From: Muribaculaceae bacterium | Lineage (GTDB): Bacteria; Bacteroidota; Bacteroidia; Bacteroidales; Muribaculaceae | DNA length: 28,422 nucleotides | Assembly: GCA_009775535.1 (NCBI GenBank) | Contig: VSPW01000002.1 | Span: 1-28,422, forward strand | Reading direction: 5' to 3' | Part shown: positions 1 to 7,279 of the stretch, in pieces | How positions within the stretch are numbered: the first letter of the stretch is position 1 | Layout: every line of letters starts with the position of its first letter | The notes under the pieces: generated by a model | The model's input: the letters and a program-made list of their open reading frames with translations, nothing else | Database searches by the model: none | Told to the model about the DNA's origin: nothing | Position numbers and translations under genes: made by a program

Positions 1-26
1 TCTTTATCTATGAGTTCTATCAATTC

Positions 27-72
27 AAGGAGTGTTTAGGTGTGTTTTTTCTCATTACACTTAACACTCCTT
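27..72. terminator. Imperfect hairpin, possible terminator of an upstream unit
   Basis: The left arm (27-43) and right arm (57-72) form a nearly perfect inverted repeat with outer stem AAGGAGTGTT/AACACTCCTT. The loop is T-rich, and a T-rich stretch (71-81) follows. The position, before the fabG promoter and with no gene in 1-150, fits the 3' end of a gene lying off the window. The A/T-rich flanks mean it could act in either direction. The remainder of 1-155 is AT-rich and I see no gene in it. Confidence 0.45.
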
Positions 73-155
73 ATTGTATTTTGTATGTTTAAAATAAGTC
101 AAGATGACTTTATATTATAATTATAAGTCTTATATATTAATAATGTGTAGTGAAA

Positions 156-185
156 TTTGCTTATAGGATTTTTTTCGTACCTTTG
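156..185 (+). promoter_or_regulatory. Bacteroidota-type promoter for fabG operon
   Basis: A -33 box TTTG (156-159) and a -7 box TACCTTTG (178-185, matching TAnnTTTG) are separated by 18 bp. This is the spacing expected for the Bacteroidota primary sigma factor. Transcription would start near 190-193, which places any start codon upstream of that outside the mRNA and supports the fabG ATG at 237. Confidence 0.7.
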
Positions 186-236
186 TGGTCGATTATACAA
201 CAAGACAAATATTTTCAATCATATAAAGAAATAGAT

Positions 237-983
237 ATGAAATTACTTGAAGGAAAGACCGCGCTCATCACAGGCGCGGCACGTGGAATCGGCAAGGCCT
301 TGGCTTTGAAATTCGCATCTGAAGGCGCAAATGTGGCTTTTACCGACCTGGTAATAGATGAAAACGGCAAAGCCACTGAAGCTGAGATCGCAGCCTACGG
401 TGTAAAGGCAAAAGGATATGCATCAAATGCCGCCGACTTCGCACAGACCGAAGAAGTAGTGGCCGAAGTCCTCAAAGATTTCGGTTCAATCGACATCCTT
501 GTCAACAACGCAGGAATCACAAAAGACGGCCTGATGATGCGCATGACCGAGGGCCAGTGGGATGCCGTTATAAACGTCAACCTCAAGAGCGCGTTCAACT
601 TCATACACGCTGTACTGCCAGGCATGATGCGCCAGCGCAAAGGGTCTATCATCAACATGGCATCCGTAGTGGGCGTACATGGAAATGCCGGACAGTCTAA
701 CTATGCAGCATCAAAAGCCGGCCTTATAGCCTTGGCAAAGAGCATCGCCCAGGAAGTCGGCTCTCGCGGAATACGCGCAAACGCCATCGCACCAGGATTC
801 ATCGAAACTGCAATGACTGCAGCCCTTCCTGATGAAGTCCGTGCCGATTGGGCTAAAAAGATACCCCTACGCCGTGCAGGAAAGCCAGAAGACATCGCCG
901 ATGTCGCTGTTTTCCTCGCATCGGACCTCTCCAGCTACGTATCCGGCCAGGTAATACAGGTTGACGGCGGCATGAACATGTAA
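237..983 (+). CDS. fabG: 3-oxoacyl-ACP reductase FabG (SDR family)
   Basis: This is a short-chain dehydrogenase that reduces 3-oxoacyl-ACP with NADPH in the cytoplasmic type II fatty acid synthesis cycle. At 248 residues it has the normal FabG length. The cofactor motif TGAARGIG is at residues 12-19, NNAG at 90-93, N115, and the catalytic Ser143, Tyr156 and Lys160. The C-terminus reads QVIQVDGGMNM, a FabG-type ending. The frame is open back to 150, but the promoter lies at 156-185, so the ATG at 237 (MKLLEGKTALITG) is the start. It heads a plus-strand cluster; the next gene begins 25 bp downstream. A relative in the SDR family with another ketone substrate cannot be excluded, but the fit to FabG is very good. 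Confidence 0.93.
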   Translation: MKLLEGKTALITGAARGIGKALALKFASEGANVAFTDLVIDENGKATEAEIAAYGVKAKGYASNAADFAQTEEVVAEVLKDFGSIDILVNNAGITKDGLMMRMTEGQWDAVINVNLKSAFNFIHAVLPGMMRQRKGSIINMASVVGVHGNAGQSNYAASKAGLIALAKSIAQEVGSRGIRANAIAPGFIETAMTAALPDEVRADWAKKIPLRRAGKPEDIADVAVFLASDLSSYVSGQVIQVDGGMNM

Positions 984-1008
984 CCATACCGTACGGTTAA
1001 TAATACAT

Positions 1009-1596
1009 ATGCTGACTTACAACACCCAACTGAAACGCCTGATCCTACCGGAATACGGGCGTAACATTCAGCGTATGGTCGACCACTGCCTTACAATTGA
1101 GGATAGGAATGAGCGCACCAAGTGCGCTCATTCAATAGTGGCGGCCATGTACACGCTGTTTCCCGCCATACGGCACACAGAAGGATACCGACAGAAACTC
1201 TGGGACCATCTGGCCATAATGAGCGATTTCAAACTGGACGTCGACTTCCCAGTCGAAGTAATACACGCCGACAGCCTTGAAAGCCACCCCGATAAGCTGC
1301 CATATACCGCAGAAAACATCCACCGCAGACACTATGGCAAATACCTGGAACTCATGGTAGACAAAGCCGTAGAAATGGAAGCAGGGGAAGAAAAGGACGA
1401 ACTGATAATGCTGATTGCCAACCACATGAAAAAGCTCATGCTGGCCGTAAACAGTGATGGGGTCGATGACGCCAAGATATTCAAGGACCTGCGTGAAATT
1501 TCACATGGAGCAATAATAATGAATCCGGAAGAACACCGCCTGCACGAATTCCAGGCTGCCCCACAACCCTCCGGAAAAAAGAAAAAGAAACGGTAG
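1009..1596 (+). CDS. DUF4290 domain protein, conserved in Bacteroidales
   Basis: This 195-residue protein is recognised as the DUF4290 family, which is widespread in Bacteroidota and has no known function. It has a largely helical, soluble look with no signal peptide or membrane segment. The N-terminus (LPEYGRNIQRMVDHC) and a following run with TKCAHSIVAAMYTLFP are the recognisable part. The C-terminus is strongly basic (GKKKKKR), which could contact nucleic acid or ribosome; that is a guess. Its stop codon is directly followed by the rimM ATG with no spacer, so translational coupling with rimM is likely. This supports a housekeeping role, possibly in translation or the envelope. Confidence 0.85.
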   Translation: MLTYNTQLKRLILPEYGRNIQRMVDHCLTIEDRNERTKCAHSIVAAMYTLFPAIRHTEGYRQKLWDHLAIMSDFKLDVDFPVEVIHADSLESHPDKLPYTAENIHRRHYGKYLELMVDKAVEMEAGEEKDELIMLIANHMKKLMLAVNSDGVDDAKIFKDLREISHGAIIMNPEEHRLHEFQAAPQPSGKKKKKR

Positions 1597-2136
1597 ATGA
1601 TAACCCGTAGCCAGCTCACACTTATCGGCAAGGCCATTAAGCCGCACGGACATGCAGGGGAAATATCCGCATCTATTGAATGTCGGGCAGACGCATCCGA
1701 ATTAGGATTCCTTATAATGGAAATCGATGGAATTTTTGTACCGTTCAAGGTGGTATCGTCTAGACGGCGGGGCACTGACGCGCAGCTGCTGACCATTGAT
1801 GGAATTGACAACGATGAGGAAGCTGCACTCTACTCCGGCAAAGACCTATACTGCATCACAGCCACTCTCAACGGATTGGACGAGGATGCATATTGCGAAA
1901 ACCAAGACGGCCTTACTGCCGACCAACTCGCCGGATTCTCCATGAAAGACAGCAACGGGAATCTCATCGGCAAAATTGATGATATCGACGTATCAACAGA
2001 CAATGCGCTGTTCATTGTAATCTCACCTGAAGACAAGAAAATACTTGTACCGATCGTTGATGAATTCATAACGGACATTGATATGGATAAACTATCAATA
2101 TCAGTCGACCTTCCTGAAGGACTTCTGGACCTATAG
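1597..2136 (+). CDS. rimM: Ribosome maturation factor RimM
   Basis: RimM helps assemble the head of the 30S ribosomal subunit and binds ribosomal protein S19. The protein has 179 residues, the usual length. The N-terminal barrel carries the RimM signature GKAIKPHGHAGEI (residues 11-23). The C-terminal PRC-barrel half follows from about residue 100 (LAGFSMKDSNGNLIGKI, then a hydrophobic segment ending ILVPIVDEFI). The sequence is rather acidic and divergent from proteobacterial RimM, as is common in Bacteroidales. The ATG abuts the stop of the DUF4290 gene, so it probably depends on translation of that gene. Confidence 0.92.
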   Translation: MITRSQLTLIGKAIKPHGHAGEISASIECRADASELGFLIMEIDGIFVPFKVVSSRRRGTDAQLLTIDGIDNDEEAALYSGKDLYCITATLNGLDEDAYCENQDGLTADQLAGFSMKDSNGNLIGKIDDIDVSTDNALFIVISPEDKKILVPIVDEFITDIDMDKLSISVDLPEGLLDL

Positions 2137-2196
2137 CCCATTATGTCATAAAAAACGTTTAAACAATAACTGAGAAACAAAACAAAAAGCACCATC

Positions 2197-2514
2197 ATGA
2201 TTTCAGAACAAGCTCTTATCGATGCGACCCGCGCCGCCCTTCCAGAAGATATACGCAAAAAATATAGTGATGATGACATCACCATAATCTATGACATAGT
2301 TTGGGACTACTACGAAGACCATGGCCTACTTGACATAGACGCAGAAGATGATGAGGACGACCTTGACGTTGACGACCTCGTGGCACACACCCGCAAAATG
2401 CTTTCAAAGGATAAAGGCAATACCATAGACCTCAACGATGTGGAAGCACTCGTCAATGCAGAAATGGCTGCAGAAGACGCATTGTATGAAAACGAAGACA
2501 TCGATATCGACTAA
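2197..2514 (+). CDS. Small acidic protein, function unknown
   Basis: This is a 105-residue, very acidic protein with long Asp/Glu runs in the middle (DIDAEDDEDDLDVDDL, residues 46-61) and at the C-terminus. No signal peptide or membrane segment is visible. The N-terminal 40 residues (IRKKYSDDDITIIYDIVWDYYEDHG) look like a compact helical domain, and the rest may be extended. An A-rich stretch precedes the ATG, as is usual for Bacteroidota translation starts. It lies between rimM and an OmpA-type gene on the same strand and is probably co-transcribed with them. Codon use resembles its neighbours, which supports a real gene. I do not recognise the family. Confidence 0.75.
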   Translation: MISEQALIDATRAALPEDIRKKYSDDDITIIYDIVWDYYEDHGLLDIDAEDDEDDLDVDDLVAHTRKMLSKDKGNTIDLNDVEALVNAEMAAEDALYENEDIDID

Positions 2515-2548
2515 GCCACATATCCACACCCTCCTCCTTTTTCCAGAC

Positions 2549-3151
2549 ATGAATCCTCTCAGACCAGTCTATCTGGCGGTATTGGCTGCCGCATACACTC
2601 TCAATTGCGCTAATGCCGCCAACGGCAATGACGCTGATCCGATGGAACTGGAAATATCCCAAAACATCGAAAGCCCGGCAGTCCCCAGGAAATTACATAA
2701 GGCCATCACTGCGAACATAAAGGCCAACCGTGACAAACTGACAAAGAACGGCTATTCTGTAAAAGTCATCCGCAATGGGGAGGCTATGGAAATCACTATT
2801 CCATGCGATGAGCTGTTCGCGCCCAACGACACCGTCCTACATCCAGAAAAACTCAAAGGACTATTGCCATATCTACACCAGCCTCAGCTATACAAGATGC
2901 TCGTTGCCGTCCACAGCGACAACACTGGCTCCCGGGAATATGCCGATGCCCTTACAGAGTCCAGAGTTTCAGCAATAGCCGATTACCTGATTCAGGCATC
3001 CGGAGGCAACGATGACATTTTGCTTGTACCATACGCACAAGGCATGGATGAACCTCTTACAAGCAATGACCGCCGCGAAAACAGACGCAAGAACAGGCGT
3101 GTGGAAATATACCTTATTCCTGACAAGCCGTTATTCAAACGCCTGAAGTGA
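2549..3151 (+). CDS. OmpA C-terminal domain protein, periplasmic or outer-membrane
   Basis: This 200-residue exported protein carries a C-terminal OmpA-like peptidoglycan-binding domain (about residues 92-192). The expected residues are present: HSDNTGS with Asp124, TESRVSAIADYL with Arg139, and the closing NRRVEIYLI. Residues 1-23 form a signal peptide (hydrophobic VYLAVLAAAY, cleavage likely after ANA). A Cys at position 20 in TLNC makes a lipoprotein possible, although Asn before the Cys is unusual. The frame opens upstream at 2438, but the ATG at 2549 starts the signal peptide and clears the previous gene by 34 bp. There is no beta-barrel, so it is likely an anchor or envelope-integrity protein. 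Its 3' end overlaps the convergent comEC by 17 bp. Confidence 0.83.
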   Translation: MNPLRPVYLAVLAAAYTLNCANAANGNDADPMELEISQNIESPAVPRKLHKAITANIKANRDKLTKNGYSVKVIRNGEAMEITIPCDELFAPNDTVLHPEKLKGLLPYLHQPQLYKMLVAVHSDNTGSREYADALTESRVSAIADYLIQASGGNDDILLVPYAQGMDEPLTSNDRRENRRKNRRVEIYLIPDKPLFKRLK

Positions 3152-5159
3152 CCACTTTCAATCCTCGCTTCCGCAAGTCTATAACAGGAACACCCCTGGC
3201 CATGCAAGTGTCAATCCAAGCCCCACGGCGTTTAAGAGACACATCACGTGCAATGACCACCGTATCCGGCCTCAATTCTTCTATAACCTTCCCTAGACGT
3301 CCTACATAACGGCGGTCGACAATCGCATAATCAATACACAGTCCTGCTGGCTTCTCCAGACATTTCTTATCCGTCACCAGGACCATTACCCTGTCACCGA
3401 AAGCAAAAATATGGCCTTGACGCAGGAAACATCCCCTGTCAACGGCCTCATTTCCTGCAAAACAGATACTATCGGCTCTGATATTCCGAAAAAAGCCGTC
3501 ATATGCACGACACATGGTCTCCCTATCTGCCGTTTCCGAAGTGGTGTGGACATAGACAAATCCTTGTCCCGTGTCAGCAACTATATCTGTCCTGGTTCTT
3601 GTCCCCGAGACATAAACCCCTGCAGATGGATGCCTGCCTCCACAAAAAAGCATGACCACAAAAACCGATGCAGAAAATAGCGTAATCATCCACCAAACCT
3701 TACTTTTACGCACCAACGATACGTAAGCGCAACCTACAGACAGGAAATATGCGGCCAATGCAATTGCCGCCACCCCTACACAAACTCCGGCAAGCGGCAA
3801 CCCGCTGACCCAGTCAGCAATCCCAGAAAACAGCCCAGACATAAAATCAAGCGCACCGCAAAGCCATCCGGGACATAACCCCACCGACAAGCAACCACAC
3901 ATCAACATCCCCGAACCGACAAAAAGAGGTACAAGCCATACAGTCGCCAGATTGGCAACAAGGAAATACACCGGATAATTGCCGAACCATGCAGCAGCGA
4001 TCATGCCTGTGCCCAGCATAGCAGATACAGGCACAGTCACCAGCATCATAGCATTGTAAGCCAACCTATTTTTAGAATTTGCAAAAGGATTAAGCCTGCC
4101 GGAAAACATCAATATAGACAACACTGCCATAAACGACATCTGGAATCCAGGCTGGAACAAGGCCCGCGGATCAAACACCAGTATGATTATAGCCGCTACC
4201 GATAATGAATTGTATGGACTGTAACGGCGCTGCAATATACGTGCGCCAAGAAACACAGTCGCCATTACCACAGCCCTGGTAACGGATGGAGAAAAGCCAG
4301 TAACACAAGCATATATCCACAACAGCACTATCGTAACTGTCCATTTGCAGTTATTCAGGCCAAACACAGTCAACGGAAACAGCACCAACGAAATCATAAA
4401 TGCAATGACCCCCACATGAAGCCCGCTCAACGCAAGTACATGGGCAAGTCCGGCTGAAGAAAACGCCCGCCTGGTTTCATTTTCCAGAGTAGAGGTGTCG
4501 CCTATCACCATTGCAGCTATAAGTTGCACAGTCTCCGGCCGCATACCGCTTGAATAAAGGCGGTTCACCCAGCCCATTCTCTGGCGTTCCATGACATTCC
4601 TCCAACCGGGATCATCAACCGGATACACCTTCAAGGACGAAACATCATGCTCCATCTGAGCAGTAACACCCATAGCCTTATAATAGGCACTGTAATCCGT
4701 CTGCCCCGGCAAATCATCATATCTTTCAATATCAGTTGGCGCGCCGTCAAAACAAACAACATCGCCGACGGCAACCAACGGCTCCAATGTTGCCGTTGGC
4801 ATCAAGGCCAGAAATGGTTCAACAGCACCATATCCCTCCAACCCGCGCACTTCCACAACCATTACCCTACCACCGGAATACTCCCTTACGCTGGACACTT
4901 CCGCAACATACCTCCCTTCGCGCCCCATGACATCCAATGGAGGCATCGCCGGCTCATGGAGCAAATATGCACCCCAACCAAGCGCACACGAAAGCACAAC
5001 AAAAGCAGCATAATGCCATCTCGACAAATACATGGCCACAGACGCGGCAACAAGCAAAGCCACCACATATACATGCACTCCGGCTTGTGAAAGCAAAATA
5101 CCCGTTACCAGCCCGGCCAGCACCGGAGCGGTGGGCACAAGTGACAACGGATACTTCAT
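3135..5159 (-). CDS. comEC: ComEC/Rec2-family DNA uptake channel protein
   Basis: ComEC family proteins form the inner-membrane channel for single-stranded DNA during natural transformation. This one has 674 residues. It has N-terminal membrane segments (about 10-70), a soluble OB-like DUF4131 region (about 75-180), and the polytopic Competence domain (about 205-490) with the hallmark AHVLALSGLHVGVIAF near residues 239-254. The C-terminal 160 residues occupy the place of the metallo-beta-lactamase domain. However, no HxHxDH zinc motif is visible there, so nuclease activity is not predicted. Reduced versions of this domain are, to my knowledge, common in Bacteroidota. It starts 14 bp downstream of the YeiH-family gene, suggesting one transcript. 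Actual competence in this organism is not shown. Confidence 0.88.
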   Translation of the reverse strand: MKYPLSLVPTAPVLAGLVTGILLSQAGVHVYVVALLVAASVAMYLSRWHYAAFVVLSCALGWGAYLLHEPAMPPLDVMGREGRYVAEVSSVREYSGGRVMVVEVRGLEGYGAVEPFLALMPTATLEPLVAVGDVVCFDGAPTDIERYDDLPGQTDYSAYYKAMGVTAQMEHDVSSLKVYPVDDPGWRNVMERQRMGWVNRLYSSGMRPETVQLIAAMVIGDTSTLENETRRAFSSAGLAHVLALSGLHVGVIAFMISLVLFPLTVFGLNNCKWTVTIVLLWIYACVTGFSPSVTRAVVMATVFLGARILQRRYSPYNSLSVAAIIILVFDPRALFQPGFQMSFMAVLSILMFSGRLNPFANSKNRLAYNAMMLVTVPVSAMLGTGMIAAAWFGNYPVYFLVANLATVWLVPLFVGSGMLMCGCLSVGLCPGWLCGALDFMSGLFSGIADWVSGLPLAGVCVGVAAIALAAYFLSVGCAYVSLVRKSKVWWMITLFSASVFVVMLFCGGRHPSAGVYVSGTRTRTDIVADTGQGFVYVHTTSETADRETMCRAYDGFFRNIRADSICFAGNEAVDRGCFLRQGHIFAFGDRVMVLVTDKKCLEKPAGLCIDYAIVDRRYVGRLGKVIEELRPDTVVIARDVSLKRRGAWIDTCMARGVPVIDLRKRGLKVVTSGV

Positions 5160-5173
5160 GTAATGCTATAGGA

Positions 5174-6124
5174 TCAGTCCACCGTATCAAGCACTATCAG
5201 GCAACTGCTCACGCCTATGGCAATCCACAGCAGCACCGCAAGCAATAACGGCTTCACACCGACATGCTTGACCATTGAAGGAGACAGCGATGCCCCGATA
5301 AGGAACAAGGTCACAACAAGCCCCCGCCGGGCCACCCAAGAGCACAAAAACTCATTCAAGGCCGAAGGCAGCGGACAATAGGTATTTATCACCATCGCCA
5401 CCGCGAACAGGAAAATGAACCAAGGTATGGCCACCTTTCCAGTCTTGTCCTTGAACAGGAACATCGTGACAAAGGCAAGCGGTATGATCCACAATGCACG
5501 CGTCAGCTTGATAAGCGTGGCAGTCTCAAAGGCCACCGGCCCATACACCTCACCGGCACCGACCACTGATGAAGTATCATGTATGGCTATTGCCGCCCAT
5601 GTGCCAAACTGCGTCTGGCTCATATCCAGCATATGCCCTATGGGTGGGAATATGAACAGCGCTATCGCATTCAATATGAATATTACACCCAAAGACACCG
5701 CCATTTCGTCACTGTCGGCCTTCAGCACCGGGCCAACTGCTGCGATGGCACTGCCGCCGCATATTGCAGTGCCAGATGCTATCAGATATGAAGTCTTCCT
5801 GTTTATATGCATCCAATAGCCCACCAGGATACCTAGCCCCATCACACCGATAACCGACACGACAGTGAACATCATCCCGTCTGCACCACTTTTCAATGAC
5901 TCATTTATATTCATCCCGAATCCAAGGGCAACCACCGATACCTGCAAAAGGTATTTAGAGCACTTCTTGTTGAATGACGGGTATGGATTTGTAAACACGA
6001 ACGCAAACACCAGCCCCAGCAGCAAAGCCACAGGTGCCGATATCTGTGGCAACCCAAAACTATTTAAAGGTATAAGTATCAGTGCTATCACTGACAGATA
6101 AATGATTCTTGCCGCAACTTTCAT
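5174..6124 (-). CDS. YeiH/UPF0324-family membrane protein, putative anion exporter
   Basis: This 316-residue polytopic inner-membrane protein belongs to the UPF0324 (YeiH) family, often labelled putative sulfate exporter. The family signature SGTAICGGSAIAAVGPV is clear at residues 117-133. A second conserved stretch, AAIAIHDTSSVVGAG, sits in the middle. About nine to ten hydrophobic segments can be counted, and the N-terminus is membrane-embedded. The substrate of the family is poorly established, so a specific transport function should not be assumed. It lies between aroE (47 bp upstream) and comEC (14 bp downstream) on the same strand. I see no convincing promoter in front of it, so it is probably transcribed from the aroE promoter. 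Confidence 0.87.
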   Translation of the reverse strand: MKVAARIIYLSVIALILIPLNSFGLPQISAPVALLLGLVFAFVFTNPYPSFNKKCSKYLLQVSVVALGFGMNINESLKSGADGMMFTVVSVIGVMGLGILVGYWMHINRKTSYLIASGTAICGGSAIAAVGPVLKADSDEMAVSLGVIFILNAIALFIFPPIGHMLDMSQTQFGTWAAIAIHDTSSVVGAGEVYGPVAFETATLIKLTRALWIIPLAFVTMFLFKDKTGKVAIPWFIFLFAVAMVINTYCPLPSALNEFLCSWVARRGLVVTLFLIGASLSPSMVKHVGVKPLLLAVLLWIAIGVSSCLIVLDTVD

Positions 6125-6171
6125 TGCTTTTATATTTTTTTAATTAACAGATCCGAATACTACATGCCAAA

Positions 6172-6930
6172 CTAGCTGTTCCATATCTTCCATGAGGCAA
6201 AAGCCTGCAAAAGCAGCATCTCCAGCCCATTCTTTACCTTTGCGCCTTGTTGTCTCGACCTACGCATGAACATCGTCACATCTGGATTATACAACAGGTC
6301 ATAACATAAGTTCTCATCAGTTATATATTCATACGGTATATCAGGGCAACCGTCAACATCAGGATACATACCCAATGGAGTGGTATTCACTATGATCCTA
6401 TGCGAAGCCATGATATCAGCGTCAAGCTCCCCATATGTCAGCACACCGTCCCTTTTTGTCCTTGACACATATTGCACTTCAATACCCATTGATTCGAGCG
6501 CATACCGTACAGCCTTGGCTGCTCCGCCCGTACCAAGCACCAATGACTTGCGGTGGCATTCACGCAACATAGGCCTCAATGAATCCCGGAAACCAAGCAC
6601 ATCCGTGTTATAGCCTTTGAACCTGGGATACCCGTCACTTCCATGCATCACCTTTATAACATTCACTGCCCCTATGTCCGCCGCCTCCGGATCCATCTCG
6701 TCCATATAAGGTATCACCAGCTGCTTATACGGTATCGTCACATTAAGTCCGGCCAACATAGGTGTCTCCGCCACAAGTTCCATAAAATCGCCTATATCAG
6801 GAAGCTCAAAGTTCCTGTATACGGCATTGATTTTTTCCGACTCAAATTTCTGGTTGAAATATCCCTGGGAAAATGAATGCCCCAAAGGAAAGCCTATTAG
6901 ACCATATATCTTTTCATTTCTGGAATCCAT
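6172..6930 (-). CDS. aroE: Shikimate dehydrogenase (NADP+)
   Basis: AroE reduces 3-dehydroshikimate to shikimate with NADPH, the fourth step of the chorismate pathway. The protein has 252 residues, slightly short but normal for Bacteroidales. The shikimate-binding motif GFPLGHSFSQ is at residues 13-22. The catalytic Lys69 lies in NVTIPYK, and the catalytic Asp110 in GYNTD. The dinucleotide loop GTGGAAKA is at 133-140, followed by VSRTKR, which fits NADP binding. NTTPLGM and the closing GLEMLLLQAFASW are also typical. A promoter on the minus strand lies about 35-66 bp upstream of the ATG. The gene probably leads an operon with the YeiH-family gene and comEC. Confidence 0.95.
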   Translation of the reverse strand: MDSRNEKIYGLIGFPLGHSFSQGYFNQKFESEKINAVYRNFELPDIGDFMELVAETPMLAGLNVTIPYKQLVIPYMDEMDPEAADIGAVNVIKVMHGSDGYPRFKGYNTDVLGFRDSLRPMLRECHRKSLVLGTGGAAKAVRYALESMGIEVQYVSRTKRDGVLTYGELDADIMASHRIIVNTTPLGMYPDVDGCPDIPYEYITDENLCYDLLYNPDVTMFMRRSRQQGAKVKNGLEMLLLQAFASWKIWNS

Positions 6931-6964
6931 GAATGCTCCGGATGTTGTTCTTCAATTAATAGCA

Positions 6965-6996
6965 CAAATATACGAATAAGTCGAGTGCAAAACAAA
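6965..6996 (-). promoter_or_regulatory. Bacteroidota-type promoter for aroE
   Basis: Read on the minus strand, the -7 box is TATATTTG (plus-strand CAAATATA, 6965-6972) and a -33 TTTG lies at 6993-6996, a 20 bp spacer. Transcription would begin near 6958, giving a leader of about 28 nt before the aroE ATG. Confidence 0.62.
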
Positions 6997-7006
6997 TTTA
7001 TTTGGG

Positions 7007-7098
7007 TTTGCTGAGCGTGAGTATATTGGACGAAGTCAAATATACGTAAATATTTAGTTTACCGAGCATGAGTAATTATATGAAGTCAAATATACGGA
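7007..7098. repeat. Imperfect tandem direct repeat in the aroE/TPR intergenic region
   Basis: Two related units lie at 7007-7048 and 7058-7098. They share the start TTTnCnGAGCnTGAGTA and an identical 15-mer GAAGTCAAATATACG (7032-7046 and 7082-7096), with a diverged middle. A third copy of the core CAAATATACG is at 6965-6974, within the aroE promoter. Each core contains a minus-strand TATATTTG box, but only the first has a well-spaced -33 box. The region 6931-7279 (349 bp) otherwise holds no gene. It is AT-rich and contains the two divergent promoter regions. The units may belong to a dispersed Bacteroidales intergenic repeat family; I cannot confirm this from one window. Confidence 0.6.
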
Positions 7099-7191
7099 GA
7101 ATACTTGACTTTTTTCTTTTACAAATATGAATAATATATAAAAGCCCTCCTGTTTTTGCATCATTTAAGCTTACATTACTCCAATTTTGGT

Positions 7192-7199
7192 TAACTTTG
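7192..7199 (+). promoter_or_regulatory. Likely -7 promoter box for the TPR gene
   Basis: TAACTTTG matches the Bacteroidota -7 consensus TAnnTTTG. No good TTTG box stands at the right distance upstream, so the promoter is weaker or regulated. The start of transcription would be near 7206, leaving a leader of about 75 nt. Confidence 0.45.
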
Positions 7200-7279
7200 C
7201 GTACCGTTACATAACATACATGGCAACACGCCTCAAAAATAGGCAAATCAGCCATTTCCAACAATAGGACAATCTTTTA

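Noticed and set aside
150..236. A longer fabG start adding 29 residues
   Set aside because: The added stretch lies over the promoter boxes at 156-185, so it would not be in the mRNA, and the extension is not FabG-like. The ATG at 237 gives the standard length.
988..997. Perfect palindrome ACCGTACGGT between fabG and the DUF4290 gene
   Set aside because: It is only 10 bp, has no loop or T run, and lies within a likely operon. It is too short to call as an operator without further copies.
2438..2548. A longer start for the OmpA-C protein overlapping the acidic protein gene
   Set aside because: The ATG at 2549 starts a clean signal peptide; the upstream part is the shifted frame of the previous gene.
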